Below are positions 47,347 through 58,009 of a DNA stretch of 61,533 bases, piece after piece. The stretch is from Lactifluus volemus. Taxonomy: Eukaryota > Basidiomycota > Agaricomycetes > Russulales > Russulaceae. Under the pieces are notes generated by a model. The model saw only the letters and a program-made list of their open reading frames with translations, had not been told where the DNA came from and did not search any database. The stretch lies in assembly GCA_022376515.1 (NCBI GenBank), contig WTXI01000221.1:1-61533 (forward strand), in the 5' to 3' direction. Position 1 is the first letter of the stretch. Every line of letters begins with the position of its first letter. The position numbers and the translations under genes were made by a program.

Positions 47347-48245
47347 ATGCTCTCAGAAGTGGTTGATGCAAATGAGGTACAGGATGAGCCACTGCCACTT
47401 GTACCTCTTTTGCAAAGAGGGCCTACTGGATGGTTTGGGCAAGGCCAAAACTATAGAATTGTTGACAATGTTATCAAGATCAAGGTCACGGATGCAAGCC
47501 TTGATCATGGACCAAGCGAACTGCAACGTTTGCGAGTAATGGATGATCAAGGAAACTTTTCGCAACATGTTCGAGTCGACCGAAATGATGACCTGTACAA
47601 GTTGTGGACGTCGAAGATCGGGCCGTACCTTGCCGATTGGGTGTTGGGTAAGGGCAGAAATGGTACGCACGTTCATCATCACCTCCCTCATGAATGTAAC
47701 TAAATCGTTGTTTTTTTGTTCATTTAGCCTCGCCTTCATGGACGCTTCTCAAGTTCCCAGAGGGTTATACTCTCTGGTTACACAAGACGGGCGTGAACAC
47801 CGACCCGGCCAACCCCCGTATCGACGCCTATCTACATGGTGCCCCGCATCTGGGGCCGTCCACCACCGCCAACCGCACGACCCTGGCACCGACGGTCTTC
47901 CGTTCGCCTATGGAGTTCGTCGAACATGCCATATGGCTGATGAAGGGCCGCCAGGGTCAGTGCCTATGCAAATATTGCACGCCCGGTCAGAGTCAGAGAG
48001 CCATCAACGCTCGGCTGAACCGTGGCCTCGAGACCGACTCGGACCCCGAGACCGACGAGGATGGTGTTGAGGGCGGCGTTGCTGGCGTTGTCGCATCCGC
48101 GTCCGGGACTGGGACTGGGTATCGAGTGCGGGGTAGAGGTGCGTTTATCCGAGCTAATCGTGGGCGACGCGCTAGGCGCGACAAGTCGCCGCCGATCATG
48201 GCCAAGGACTATCGAGTGCTGGATGGCGGGGCCGGCCCAGCCTAA
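47347..48245 (+). CDS. Clr2-like heterochromatin/silencing protein, short form
   Basis: Two exons, 47347-47662 and 47728-48245, give 277 codons plus stop; the 65-bp intron is in phase. The start is the first ATG (MLSEVVDANEVQDEPLP). The first exon has GWFGQGQNYRIVDNVIKIKV and LWTSKIGPYLADWVLGKG. The second has the pattern I associate with the Clr2 transcription-silencing domain: LLKFPEGYTLWLHKTG, YLHGAPHLG, FRSPMEFVEHAIWLMKG and a CxCxxC-like cluster (CLCKYC). An acidic stretch and an Arg/Gly-rich basic end follow (RGRGAFIRANRGRRARRDKS). In fission yeast Clr2 is part of the SHREC silencing complex. This protein is shorter than full Clr2, so it may be a paralog with its own role. It is convergent with virilizer. 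Confidence 0.75.
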
Positions 48246-48647
48246 TCGATCCTACCCATGGCAATCACTACTAATCATCCAAACTCTCCAAGTCCGAACG
48301 AATTTTCTCTTGTGGTGTTGAATGCTTTGTCTCATCTGTCTTGCTTCGTCGCTTTTGCTATCTCATGTTATGATCATCGTCGTTTAACAGGACGAGCGGG
48401 TGGTTTCGTGGATCGCTGTGCGCGCTGGGACTACGATACCCTTCCTTTCATCGATAACTTCCAATTACTATAGTCTGTTTTATCACATCGCTACGAAACT
48501 GAATCCATGTTGATTACCTTGTCTTAATTCGGTCCACTCAACCGTGCGGAGAACGCATACGTTAGATTACAAAACACAGGTAAGGAAAAAAAAGCGTGAA
48601 AATATATAGTACAAGAGCAGTGCTACATTACGACTCCAGAGCCCACT

Positions 48648-51600
48648 TCAAGAACTGAACGGTGGCCCAAGTCCCATCCCATAAGGATTTTGGGGCATGA
48701 CAGGAATCGGAATAGACATCATCACGGGTGACGTCATCGTCGAAGTCTGGAATTCCTACAAAACAAAAAGTGGGGGTGGGCATCAGCTGAGAAAGAGAGG
48801 TGAGACACAAGACGGACATCGACGTGGGTGCTCGGCAACCTGCTCGTATTTTGCCGAGCGCTCGGTGTCTGCCTCAACGCTCGAAAATCGTTCGCGACAT
48901 AGGTCTTTGTGAGGCCTGTCACTGCCGGACTACGCAATAACGCCGTCGGGGGCGATACGGTAACCATGCTAAGCACGCCGCGCGCATGCGGGGGCGTCGT
49001 CGGGCGTAGTGCCATTGGACCCGCACCCGCGACTCCGTCGGGTGACTGTTGTTGTTGTTGTGTTTGAGATTGAGGGCGGAGCAAATCTCTGAGCGAGACG
49101 CGAACGTCAGATGTCGGTTGTGGGAGCAGATTGAGATCGCCAAGCGCGACATCTTCTTCGGGTGCGGTGTGTAAGTGCATTCGGACGTGCTCGAGCGCCG
49201 TCCGGCTCGTGGCGGGCAACGCGTCTGCGAACGCGTCCCAGAGCTGGGCAAAGGTGTCGGTCGAGATACCACGTAGGGTCGCGAGCTGAGGTAGACCTGC
49301 GTGTGATCGATCGACAAGCCATTCGAGGAGAGCGAGGGCTGCTGGTGCCTCGGAATCGATGTCGGCAGGAGTGCAAGACGATGAGGTTGCGGAGGAGGCA
49401 AGTGTGAGCAGCGCGTCGCCCAGTTCTGTGGAGAGTCGGTCGGGCTCGATGATCTTTATGGGTACTTGTTTGAGCGCGTCGAGGGCATGTGAGATAGGTT
49501 TCAACGTCGGGGAGACATGCCGCACTGCGCGCAGAAAGACGAGTGCAAGCGCGAAGCAGAGATTACGGTCCAGCCCTGCCGTACCCACGATACCGCTAGA
49601 CTCCACGACCACCTGCGCAAGCTCGACCTGCTCCTGGGAAGCGACCCTATTCACCAGCAGCAAATTCATCGCCATCGTGAGCAATCCCGCAGGCTCCGGC
49701 TCTACTCCCACAAACGCGACGATCCTGAGGGCTTCCGGCGCCGTCCCCCGCATTAGATCGTGTAATAGACGGAGGGCGACGACGACCTGGTGAGCCTTGA
49801 CGGCCCACAGATCAGGCGGTGTCTCGTCCGCCGCCAGCACGCGCAACGCAGCGCAAAGCGTACGCAGCTCCTCCAGGACGAGCCACTCGGCAATGCCAAG
49901 CACGCCCCCGTCGAGCTCCGCGAGTCGCCGGACGAGGTGCGTGAGCCCGTCCACGTCCAGCGCGCGGAAAAACTCGGCGAGCTCAGGGAGGATGCGCGGA
50001 AGTGCGCGGCGGACCGTGTCCCCATGCGGCGCTGTGGGCGACAACGGAAGCACGAGGTCGACGAGGCTGAGCGCGTGGTGCGCACGGCGCACCGGATCTT
50101 GCGCTGCTGCACTCGCACCGGCGATGTCTGCGCCGCGACGCAGCAAAGCGCGCAAGACAAGCTCCGGGTCGAGCGCACGGACGACATCGACGCACGTACC
50201 CCGAAGCGCCTGTGCTACCGATGCGCAGTCCGGAGAATTGAATGTGTCCGCCGCATCTGCGCATGCGAAAAGGTCTGCCACGACGTTGATGATCCCGTGA
50301 GCTGCACGTCCTGGGAGCGGGTGGTTGGGAATGAGGCGCGCGAGGACTTGCAGGACTTGGTCCGCGCCAGACAGGATGTCCGCGAACCGTGCATTGGAGG
50401 AAGTGTTGGCGAGTGTTGCTTGAGGGTGGAACGAAAAGCGCGCTTGGGCATCCGCGGCGAGCACCTCTAGTACGGCGAGCAGGTGGAGTGGTAGCCCGTG
50501 CGTTTGCTGTGCCCACAACGCGTTGAGTGTGGTCCATTCACCCGTGCCGGGATCGCCCGAGTCAAGTTCGTGCGCTAGAAGCACGGTCGCGACACGCAGC
50601 GTACGTAAAGCATCGGCTGAGACAGGCCGAGCAAGAGGTTGCACAAGCTTCTCGAGAGTGACGGGGAGCCCGTCATCGGCCAGTAGCGCAAGGGAGCGTA
50701 GAGTTGCACGTTCAGTGTCGTTGATTACTGAAAATCCGGGCTGGAGTTGGAGGAGACACTTGATGAGATGGGGGGATAGGAAGGCACGAGGGTCGCGCGT
50801 GAGGTCGTAAAGAACGTGCTCCGCATGAATCCCCGAGCGTGTCGGCGTGTCGTCGTCCATCATACATTCAAGGCGGAAGATCATCTGCCGTAGAAGTAGA
50901 AGGTGGTTCAGGATCTGCAACCGGCCCTCAGCTTGTCAAGTTTTTAACACGGACGATGACGATAAACACGAACCTCGCGATAGTGTGGCACGCCCTGCCA
51001 TACACGCATAATACCAAATGCGCGGGAGCGGCACAGTTCGTTTGGAACGCTGTCCGCCCATGCGTACGCTGCAAGTACACAGGCGACCCCGACCCACGCA
51101 CGAAGCTCGATGAGGCCCTCCGCTTCGACGATGGTCGGGGCGAGATCAGGATGGGTAACAGCGCATGCAGAGCGACGCCAAAGGATGGCTCATCGCTGCC
51201 GAGGTCTCGCAAGACCCCTCTCGCAGGGGCAAATGACAAGTCAGGCTCCTGAATCACAGCCAAGAGAGCGTCCCAGCCACACAGACGATCGATCACGCGC
51301 TGGGCTGCTCGCTTCACGTAAGGGTCCAGACCTGGACTGCGTATGAGGATTTCAAGCTCTTTGGGGAGATTCGCAGCGTTAAGTTCCTTTGCGATATCTG
51401 GGTTCGCAGCCGCGATCAAAAGGTGATCAAGCGTGTCTTCATCCATAGAGGAAGAGTCGAAAACGGCTTGAATATCAATACGGTCCTTGAGATGTGTGAC
51501 TAAGTACGGATATGGGTGTGATGGTAGATGGGACCCGTACAATGAGAAGCCGCGGAAGCTCTCGATGTTGGCAGGCGACGCGAGAGAGGATACCCGCTAC

Positions 51601-52659
51601 CAAGTAAGATTGCGCCTCGCTCTGCGCAGTGATTCAGCAAGAGAAGGCGTGTACACATTGATATTGATTCGTACCTTGGGTCCAATCGCATCTGCGACCC
51701 TGTCGGCGAAACGTTGCAACGATTCGACTGGTACATCCTCTGCAACTGGCTGACTGGTCAACTGATAGGCATAGTCCAGGTCAAAGTCGTCGGGATCCTC
51801 ATCGAGGTCCGGATGGAGATATGGGAATTCGGGGAGATCCCAGTCGTCATTGGCTGGCTTGAGACAAAACATGAGACGGATGACAAGCGGTAAAGGGGGT
51901 GCATCGGGAATGAGAGAGAGGAGGTTGCATGTCAGCGCCGTTGGATCTTCCGAATTTGCAGGGTCGAGAGCAGGGGATAGAGGTGCTGGGTTGAGCGGAG
52001 GAAGGTCGCTCGGTACATAGGATGACGGTGTAGACGGGAGTTCAGATGCAACATCGCCATATATCGCTATGGAGAGCTTGATAAAATTACCCCTTACAAT
52101 CATGAGACGAGATGCAACCTAAGATTCGTGGTAGAATGAGAAATGTGGGATTGACAAAGAATCAACACTGGCAGACGGACCTCAGTTCCCATGTCCACAG
52201 GAAAGTCCGCATAACCACCAGCATATGCGATAGAAGTGGGAACGAGAACATTTGTGGCCTTTTGCTTTTGCTTAGTAGGGTCGCTGAAGATGGGGTGTGC
52301 GTTGAAGAAGATATCAAGGACGAACGCTTCTGGCTCTGTCACCCTTGCACGGTCAATAACATTGTTAGTGAGTTTGAATATGATACTGGTGACCCCAGGC
52401 AGCGCATACACGCGCCCAACTCGCAAAAGAAACTGAGCACGCCATTGTTAAAGCAGGATCCACCCCACGGACACTAGTACCGAGAGGTATTAAGGGGAGG
52501 GAATGCGACTCACGAGACAATCTCGGGCTGCTCTGCGAATGGAATGGCGTCCTTTGGAAATATTCGTAAGGAGCGCACACGGACTGGAGACGAGAACCTT
52601 AAAGCAGCGAGGTTTGAGGGCCCTGCGGGTTCGAGTGTGGACCAGTGAAGTAACATCAT
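48648..52659 (-). CDS. VIR: Virilizer-like subunit of the m6A methyltransferase complex
   Basis: Large multi-exon gene. Firm points: exon 1 52659-52514 (MMLLHWSTLEPAGPSNLAAL, RVRSLRIFPKDAIPFAEQPE), exon 2 from 52343 (VTEPEAFVLDIFFNAHPIF), and last exon 48755-48648. Middle exons are approximate: ~52085-51677 (RGNFIKLSIAIYGDVA), ~51570-51100 (DEDTLDHLLIAAANP) and ~50935-48818, the last a long helical-repeat region. Near the C-terminus lies RQTPSARQNTSRLPSTHVD, the motif I recall from animal VIRMA (NTSRPPSMHVDDF). The N-terminus matches the VIR_N domain. Family role: Virilizer/VIRMA scaffolds the METTL3-type writer complex (with WTAP/Mum2-like and HAKAI-type partners) in the nucleus. The coding strand is GC-rich and markedly different in base composition from the surrounding repeats, as expected of an old resident gene. 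Confidence 0.8.
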
Positions 52660-52750
52660 CCTCCGAGTCAGAACAGAGGTCTGCCGGCTGCGCCCAACGC
52701 TCGCCGTAGATTTGCCACGCGACTCAATCGGCCCTTTCAATTCACCAACC
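52660..52750. promoter_or_regulatory. bidirectional promoter between VIR and ORM1
   Basis: Only 91 bp separate the two start codons of divergently transcribed conserved genes, so core promoters and 5' UTRs must be very short or overlap the opposite coding sequence. No TATA box is apparent. Confidence 0.6.
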
Positions 52751-53508
52751 ATGAACAGCGGTCTCAGCCCACCCAGTATCAAACTTCCCGGCCTTTCGTT
52801 ACACACAAATGGCAAGAATACGACTCAAAGGCGTCATCGTAGTCCCAGCCTTCTCAAAGTCGAACACGTAGCCAGCTCGAATGAGCAGGCGCTTGATCAA
52901 GCCGCGTACGCCAACATCAACGCCGAGTGGGTCAATCGCAAAGGTTTGTTTCCATCGTTGAATATGGCTATCTATATGACATTTAACTGCTCTCTTAGGT
53001 GCTTGGATGATCCATGTCGTGCTTATAGCCACGGGTAAAGTCATCATTGATGCTATACCCCGCATGACGCAGAACGTCTCCTGGACAGCTGTCAATCTCA
53101 CCTATCTTGCCGTACGCCCCCACTTCTACCGTCCTCGCGACGCCCTCTATACCCCCAACTGACATGCCTTTCAGTGCTCGTATCTCATGTTCCATTGGGT
53201 GACCGGCATCCCGTTCGGCAGCGAGTTGCACGGCGGTGCATATGACGATCTCACGCTTTGGGAACAGATAGACGGCGGTGCGCAGAACACGCCGTCAAAA
53301 AAGTGGCTCTTCTCCGTACCCGTTGGGCTGTACGTTTCCCGTCCTTTCTTTACCATTCCGCAGCACGCGTCGCTCACACGACCCCGCAAATTCGGAATGT
53401 AGGTTCCTGCTTTCGACACACTACACGAATTACAACCCATGGCTGTTCGCCATCAATCTTTCAGCCCTCATTTTCACCCTTGTGCCCAAGTTGCCCATCG
53501 TGCGTTGA
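52751..53508 (+). CDS. ORM1: ORMDL family sphingolipid regulator (Orm1-type)
   Basis: Four exons, 52751-52943, 52999-53111, 53175-53329 and 53403-53508, give 188 codons plus stop with all junctions in phase. Signature stretches are YANINAEWVNRKGAWMIHVV, AIPRMTQNVSWTAVNLTYLA, SYLMFHWVTGIPFGSELHGG, YDDLTLWEQIDGG and LLSTHYTNYNPWLFAINLSA. These cover the four membrane helices of ORMDL proteins. Orm/ORMDL binds and inhibits serine palmitoyltransferase in the ER membrane and is relieved by phosphorylation in yeast. The N-terminal extension is Ser-rich, as in fungal Orm proteins, and could carry such sites. The family is usually slightly longer at the C-terminus. Divergent from VIR. Confidence 0.95.
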
Positions 53509-54133
53509 ACGTTGCCCGGTTAGATACTGCCTCGTTGCCAAGCTCACAGCCACGTTGCTTAACAGGCCCATCGCCAACGCTTGCGTATTCTTCCGGATAA
53601 CTCTTCTGGTTCTGGGGGTGCGACCCCAACGAACGTCTCGGGGACAAGCACACCACTAGGTCAAATCAATCCGCCGCCCGAGCTCCTCCTAACAGATGCG
53701 CAATTCCGCTAAACTGAGGTCGGAGAGACAGTGAGGGTAGTTGAGCCGCCGGAAAGGCGGGATTATTTTCATCAAAGTAATGTCACATATATCTCATCTC
53801 ACTTGTCGGGAGGTCATGCGTCCAGTAGAATACCTCAACCAATTAACTGGCTTAAGCCCAATGATTCAGCAGGCTGTGTGGGACACTCCTTCCAACTTTG
53901 GAAGGGCGATCGTCGCTGCGCCGCTAATGACTCGAGTAGCTTAAAGTTACGACTATGGACTAGAAATGTATAATCAGCTCTTTGCTTATGTCGTTGTGCT
54001 CTTGCTTATTCTTGATGCTCTTTGTGTGAAACCATCTGATGTTCCATAAGCCTAGTGACCGTCGTGACGCCGCTTGACGCCGAAACTTCAAGTTGACACC
54101 TTTTCATTTTGGTTCTCACGTCACATCTCTCCA
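53509..54133. other. ORM1 3' flank and DUF6535-D upstream region
   Basis: No gene recognised. The last ~60 bp before 54134 (ttgacaccttttcat.. tcacatctct) recur upstream of copy E at ~57960-58010, so they belong to the tandem unit. Confidence 0.45.
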
Positions 54134-56485
54134 ATGTCCCAACCTGAACATCGGATCCTCAACGTAGGTGACCACAAGGCGGAGAAAACTCAAGGTATGT
54201 TACCTTCCGCTAACCCTACCCAATTTCACCACCCACGTGTACAACTAGATGTTGCCCCAGGCTCGGCTCACTCGCAGATGGCCCAAGATCCGGAAGGAAA
54301 ACCCGAAGTTGCTGATAGCTCTGGGCCTCTCTTCTCCATGTATTGCAAGATGGCAGAAGAAGACAAAAAGAAGATTGAAAGCTGGCTAAAATCGGTCGAT
54401 AAAGTCGTAATCCTGGTGCGCACTTTTTCCTAAAAATGCTATACCGCTCACACATCAGATCCATATTACAGATGGGCTTGTTCTCTACATCCGTGGCTGC
54501 ATTACTTACCGTGACAGTTCAGGACCTCAGGCAAAGCCCGCAGGAGACCGCCAACTTCTATCTTGAGAATCTCTACAAGCTTCAATTTCTCGCCGATTCC
54601 AACGCACCTCTCCCTTCTACTCCGGCTCAGCCTCCTCCCTTTTCTGTCCCTAAATTCGCCATCTGGGTAAACTCACTCTTGTTCATGAGCCTATGTCTCA
54701 ACATTTTTACCGCAATTCTGGCTCTGTCGATACGGAGAATTTTGCCTCAACACCTCCTCCGAGTTGAGTCTCCCCGGCTCAGCCCCCACTACGAGCACGG
54801 ATAGAAGAAATGATTACCTACGAATTGAGACGCTCGCGGGTGAGATGGGCATTTGCAGTCATGGGTTTTCTTTCCGCCGTGTTTTTCTTTGTCGGCCTCG
54901 TCGTATATCTCCACAATATCAACCGAACTGTCTTCATTCCCGTCTTTTGTTGCTCACTCCTTTCCCTCATCATATATTGCTCCGTCAATTTTTGGCTGAA
55001 TGACGTAAGTGCATCCTATTGACCCTATCTGTATTCGCAGGTCGAGCTGGATTTCTTGTTTATTCGCAGGTTCCGGATAGGTCGAAATTGTCGGCGAAGG
55101 TTGACCATCTTATCTTGAAAAGATTATTCAAAAAGTTAGTCGAGGATTCCGATTTTGTCCAATTCTTTCAAACCGTCCCTGGCTTTTGCCGATCCTCGGT
55201 CGTCCTCGATCCTATAAGCAAGGTCACTAAATTGGGAAAAGAAAAGCTCTGTACGGGTGTGAAGGGATTATTGGAACGTACCTGGTCATCCAAATTCTTC
55301 TCAATCCCGGAGAAGATGCGGCGACTGGTCGTCTGTGTCAACTTCGCTGATGCTATACGCCTCTCGGACGTAGCATTGCCGATCCTCCAAGACATATTCC
55401 CTCAGGACCAGCACGATGTGCTGCAATCTGTCGAAATGGGGAAGTCTCTGAGGAGCCCGGTGACTAGTGTCGAGCAGGAGGTTGGCAAAGAACAGGAGAT
55501 CGGCTTGTGTGCGCAAACCATTGTTGCTGGTATCGTTTCCAACGTTCAAGAAAGCAACGACGATTGGGTTGCGCTTGCTGCGGATCAGTTCGGCAAATCC
55601 AAAGACGTGATTCGGGGCTATCTCAGACATGGCAATGACAACGTGTTACTTGCCAACCTGACCCACATCACTCGCCAGATCTTTCACTCTTTGACGGACA
55701 ATCGGGATATGGCTGCGTCATCATCAACCGTATTACCATCACTTAGCAAGTTTGACATACGAAATACGCTTCCTGAGCTGCAGGACAGCTTCCGTTCCCT
55801 GTGGGATGAAATCGAACACGCGCCGACCGACGAACTTGTTATGGATATCCGTGACAGCTTGCTCAATCTCCATAATTCCTTATCTCAGGCTCAAGGCGAC
55901 AATATTGCCTTAATTTCTACAGCCTCGTCCACGGCGGCGCCCGATACTGGTCTCTCTGGAAATCCCTCAAGCTCGACTTCCCCTGTCCCCCAAGCGATCG
56001 ATGTGAAAGTTGAAACGCATGCCACCAGTTCCTCAGATCACGATCATAGTTTCGCCACCACTTCTCCTCACATTTCCCCATCGCCAGGTCCAGGTCATAT
56101 CATCGTTGACACACCCGACGAGTCGTCACTTGGCGGTATCCCTGAGCCAATGCAACGCCCCTCCACAGTTGCCGACCCTACTCCTCTCGGAGGCCAGAGT
56201 CGTCCTGGTACTTCACAGGCCGCGGTTTCCGACGACGCTGCAACAGCGGGAAATAACGTTGCTAACAACCCGCCTAGAGAAACACCTACGGTTCGGGATA
56301 ACCTTGACAGCGCACCTCCCGCGATGGTCACAACTCTCCATTCCTCTACGACTCCGATGGCAGCAGCTTCTCTTTATCGTTCTCATGTTGCGGGCGCCGC
56401 GCCCCTCGTCGTGAATCACGATCCTCAGGACCTGAGTGATCCTCCAGTTGAGCTGGAATTGCTCAATCATACGCGCTGGTCGTGA
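54134..56485 (+). pseudogene. DUF6535 gene, copy D, single frameshift
   Basis: Exons 54134-54194, 54249-54415, 54472-55004 and 55070-56485 follow the same plan as copies A-C. It starts MSQPEHRILNVGDHKAEKTQ; the membrane exon has FAIWVNSLLFMSLCLNIFTA and GFLSAVFFFVGLVVYLHNIN. One base is missing after LSPHY (about 54797) relative to copy E, shifting the frame to an early TAG. Everything else is open, including the soluble domain and Pro/Ser/Thr tail. It is either a very recent loss or a sequencing error. Without the shift it would encode ~725 residues. Confidence 0.82.
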
Positions 56486-58009
56486 CCCATCAGAGAATCC
56501 CGCCAAGTCGTCACATGGTCTAGACGAGTTCATTCAGTCTCGACCTGCTGATGGGACTTTTTTTTCCCCTTCCAACTCCCTCTCAATATTAAGCATTGTT
56601 GTGGACCATATTGACCACGCCTGCTACGTATCACAGGTGGCTACACCCTGGGACTCGGAGTTTCGGTTCCACTTTTCGCATACACTATTTATTGCTTTGT
56701 TACTGCTATCGCTATGTCCTTCCGTTACACTCTTTCTCTCTTTAAAACATTTAGCAGATTGACACTCACTTATATTGATCTCCATACGACGCATAGATCG
56801 ATTTCCTCTCGCCTTTCTATTTGCTACTATCAAAGTATAGTCCGGGACTATTAACAAATACCTGCCTCCCGTTTGCAATTCAGCTATAACACTCTTCTGA
56901 AAAAAACGCGCTTCTGTTTGGAACCAGTCATCATCCCGTTCCGTGTACGGACATTGCTCAAGTTAGTGCTAGTGATTGTACAGGTATGTTTCCTCGCTCT
57001 GCTTCTTCCGGCCTCATGATGAAGACGGAAGTGGAAGGATTATTAGCTTGTTTTTGCCAGTGAGTCGCGATGTCACAATACTAGCAACTGCAGCACATTA
57101 CGATCATCCCGGTACAGAGACCGAGATCTGTGATGCAGTCCAGACGACCCTCGCCTGACTCAACAGATCGTCCTCACCCCTTCTTCTATCGGCGTATGTG
57201 CTCGAGCAAGTTCTCGAGATCGCTTGAATGTAAGGATAATAAATTTCATTTGGCGAAAAACCAAATTCTCGGGGGGCCCTGGCGTTCAGGGTCTTCAACG
57301 GACGTGTTGATGCGAGACCGATTTCCTGAAGGCGGGGGAGCCTCCTGGAGCGGAAAAGAGAAACGGGGTGGCCGGCACTGGCACATCGACGCCTCCAAGT
57401 TGAACCTGGCTCGTTTCTAAATCTTTTCGTCTTTCTCGGGTTTTCGCGGCTCTTTCGACTCGTAACGGCTCCGTAATCAACCTAAGTGATAACCGAACGG
57501 GCGTCCATCCGTTTCCCCTTTCGGCGTTCCCTCTGCGCACTTCGAACTCGCCCATGCTCCTTGGCGTACATTAGCGTGACCTAAAGAGTTTGTGACTCGG
57601 ACACCATTCTCCTACCAGTGGTCAGTCATGTGGGGTGACATTGAAGATATGTGTATTATGAAAAGATCTGGATAGAAACTTTGAAGTCATGCTATCGCAG
57701 CTACCGTGACAGACCGGAATCGGCTAATCGGCCGCTTCCGAAATCAGTTCACGTCTACGGTGATTAGCACACCCATCATCAATGCATGCTCGTAAACATT
57801 TTTATTGAAAGTGAGAATCTTTATACCGAAACATGAAACCACGACAAATATGCGTCCCCGTCAACTACGAGGTTGGGAGAGGTGAGAAATCGAACTTAGC
57901 GACCTGTGGACGGAGGGTCCCGCGACTCGTAGTGAGGTCGGTTGAAACCGGAAGGCTTCAAGTTGACCACGCCATTTCGGTTTGGTTCTCGCGTCACATC
58001 TCTCTCCAA
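56486..58009. other. spacer of the tandem DUF6535 unit
   Basis: No gene. Parts recur after copy E (60273-60740): gaccatattgac..tatcacaggtg, cgcatagatcgatttt, and the gaagcctcctg..tccaagttgaacctggc block at 57320-57415. This supports a ~4-kb tandem duplication. Confidence 0.6.

Noticed and set aside
49790..50470. Long plus-strand frames rich in Arg and Ala
   Set aside because: They lie antisense to the GC-rich virilizer exon, where stop codons are rare by composition; no domain is visible.
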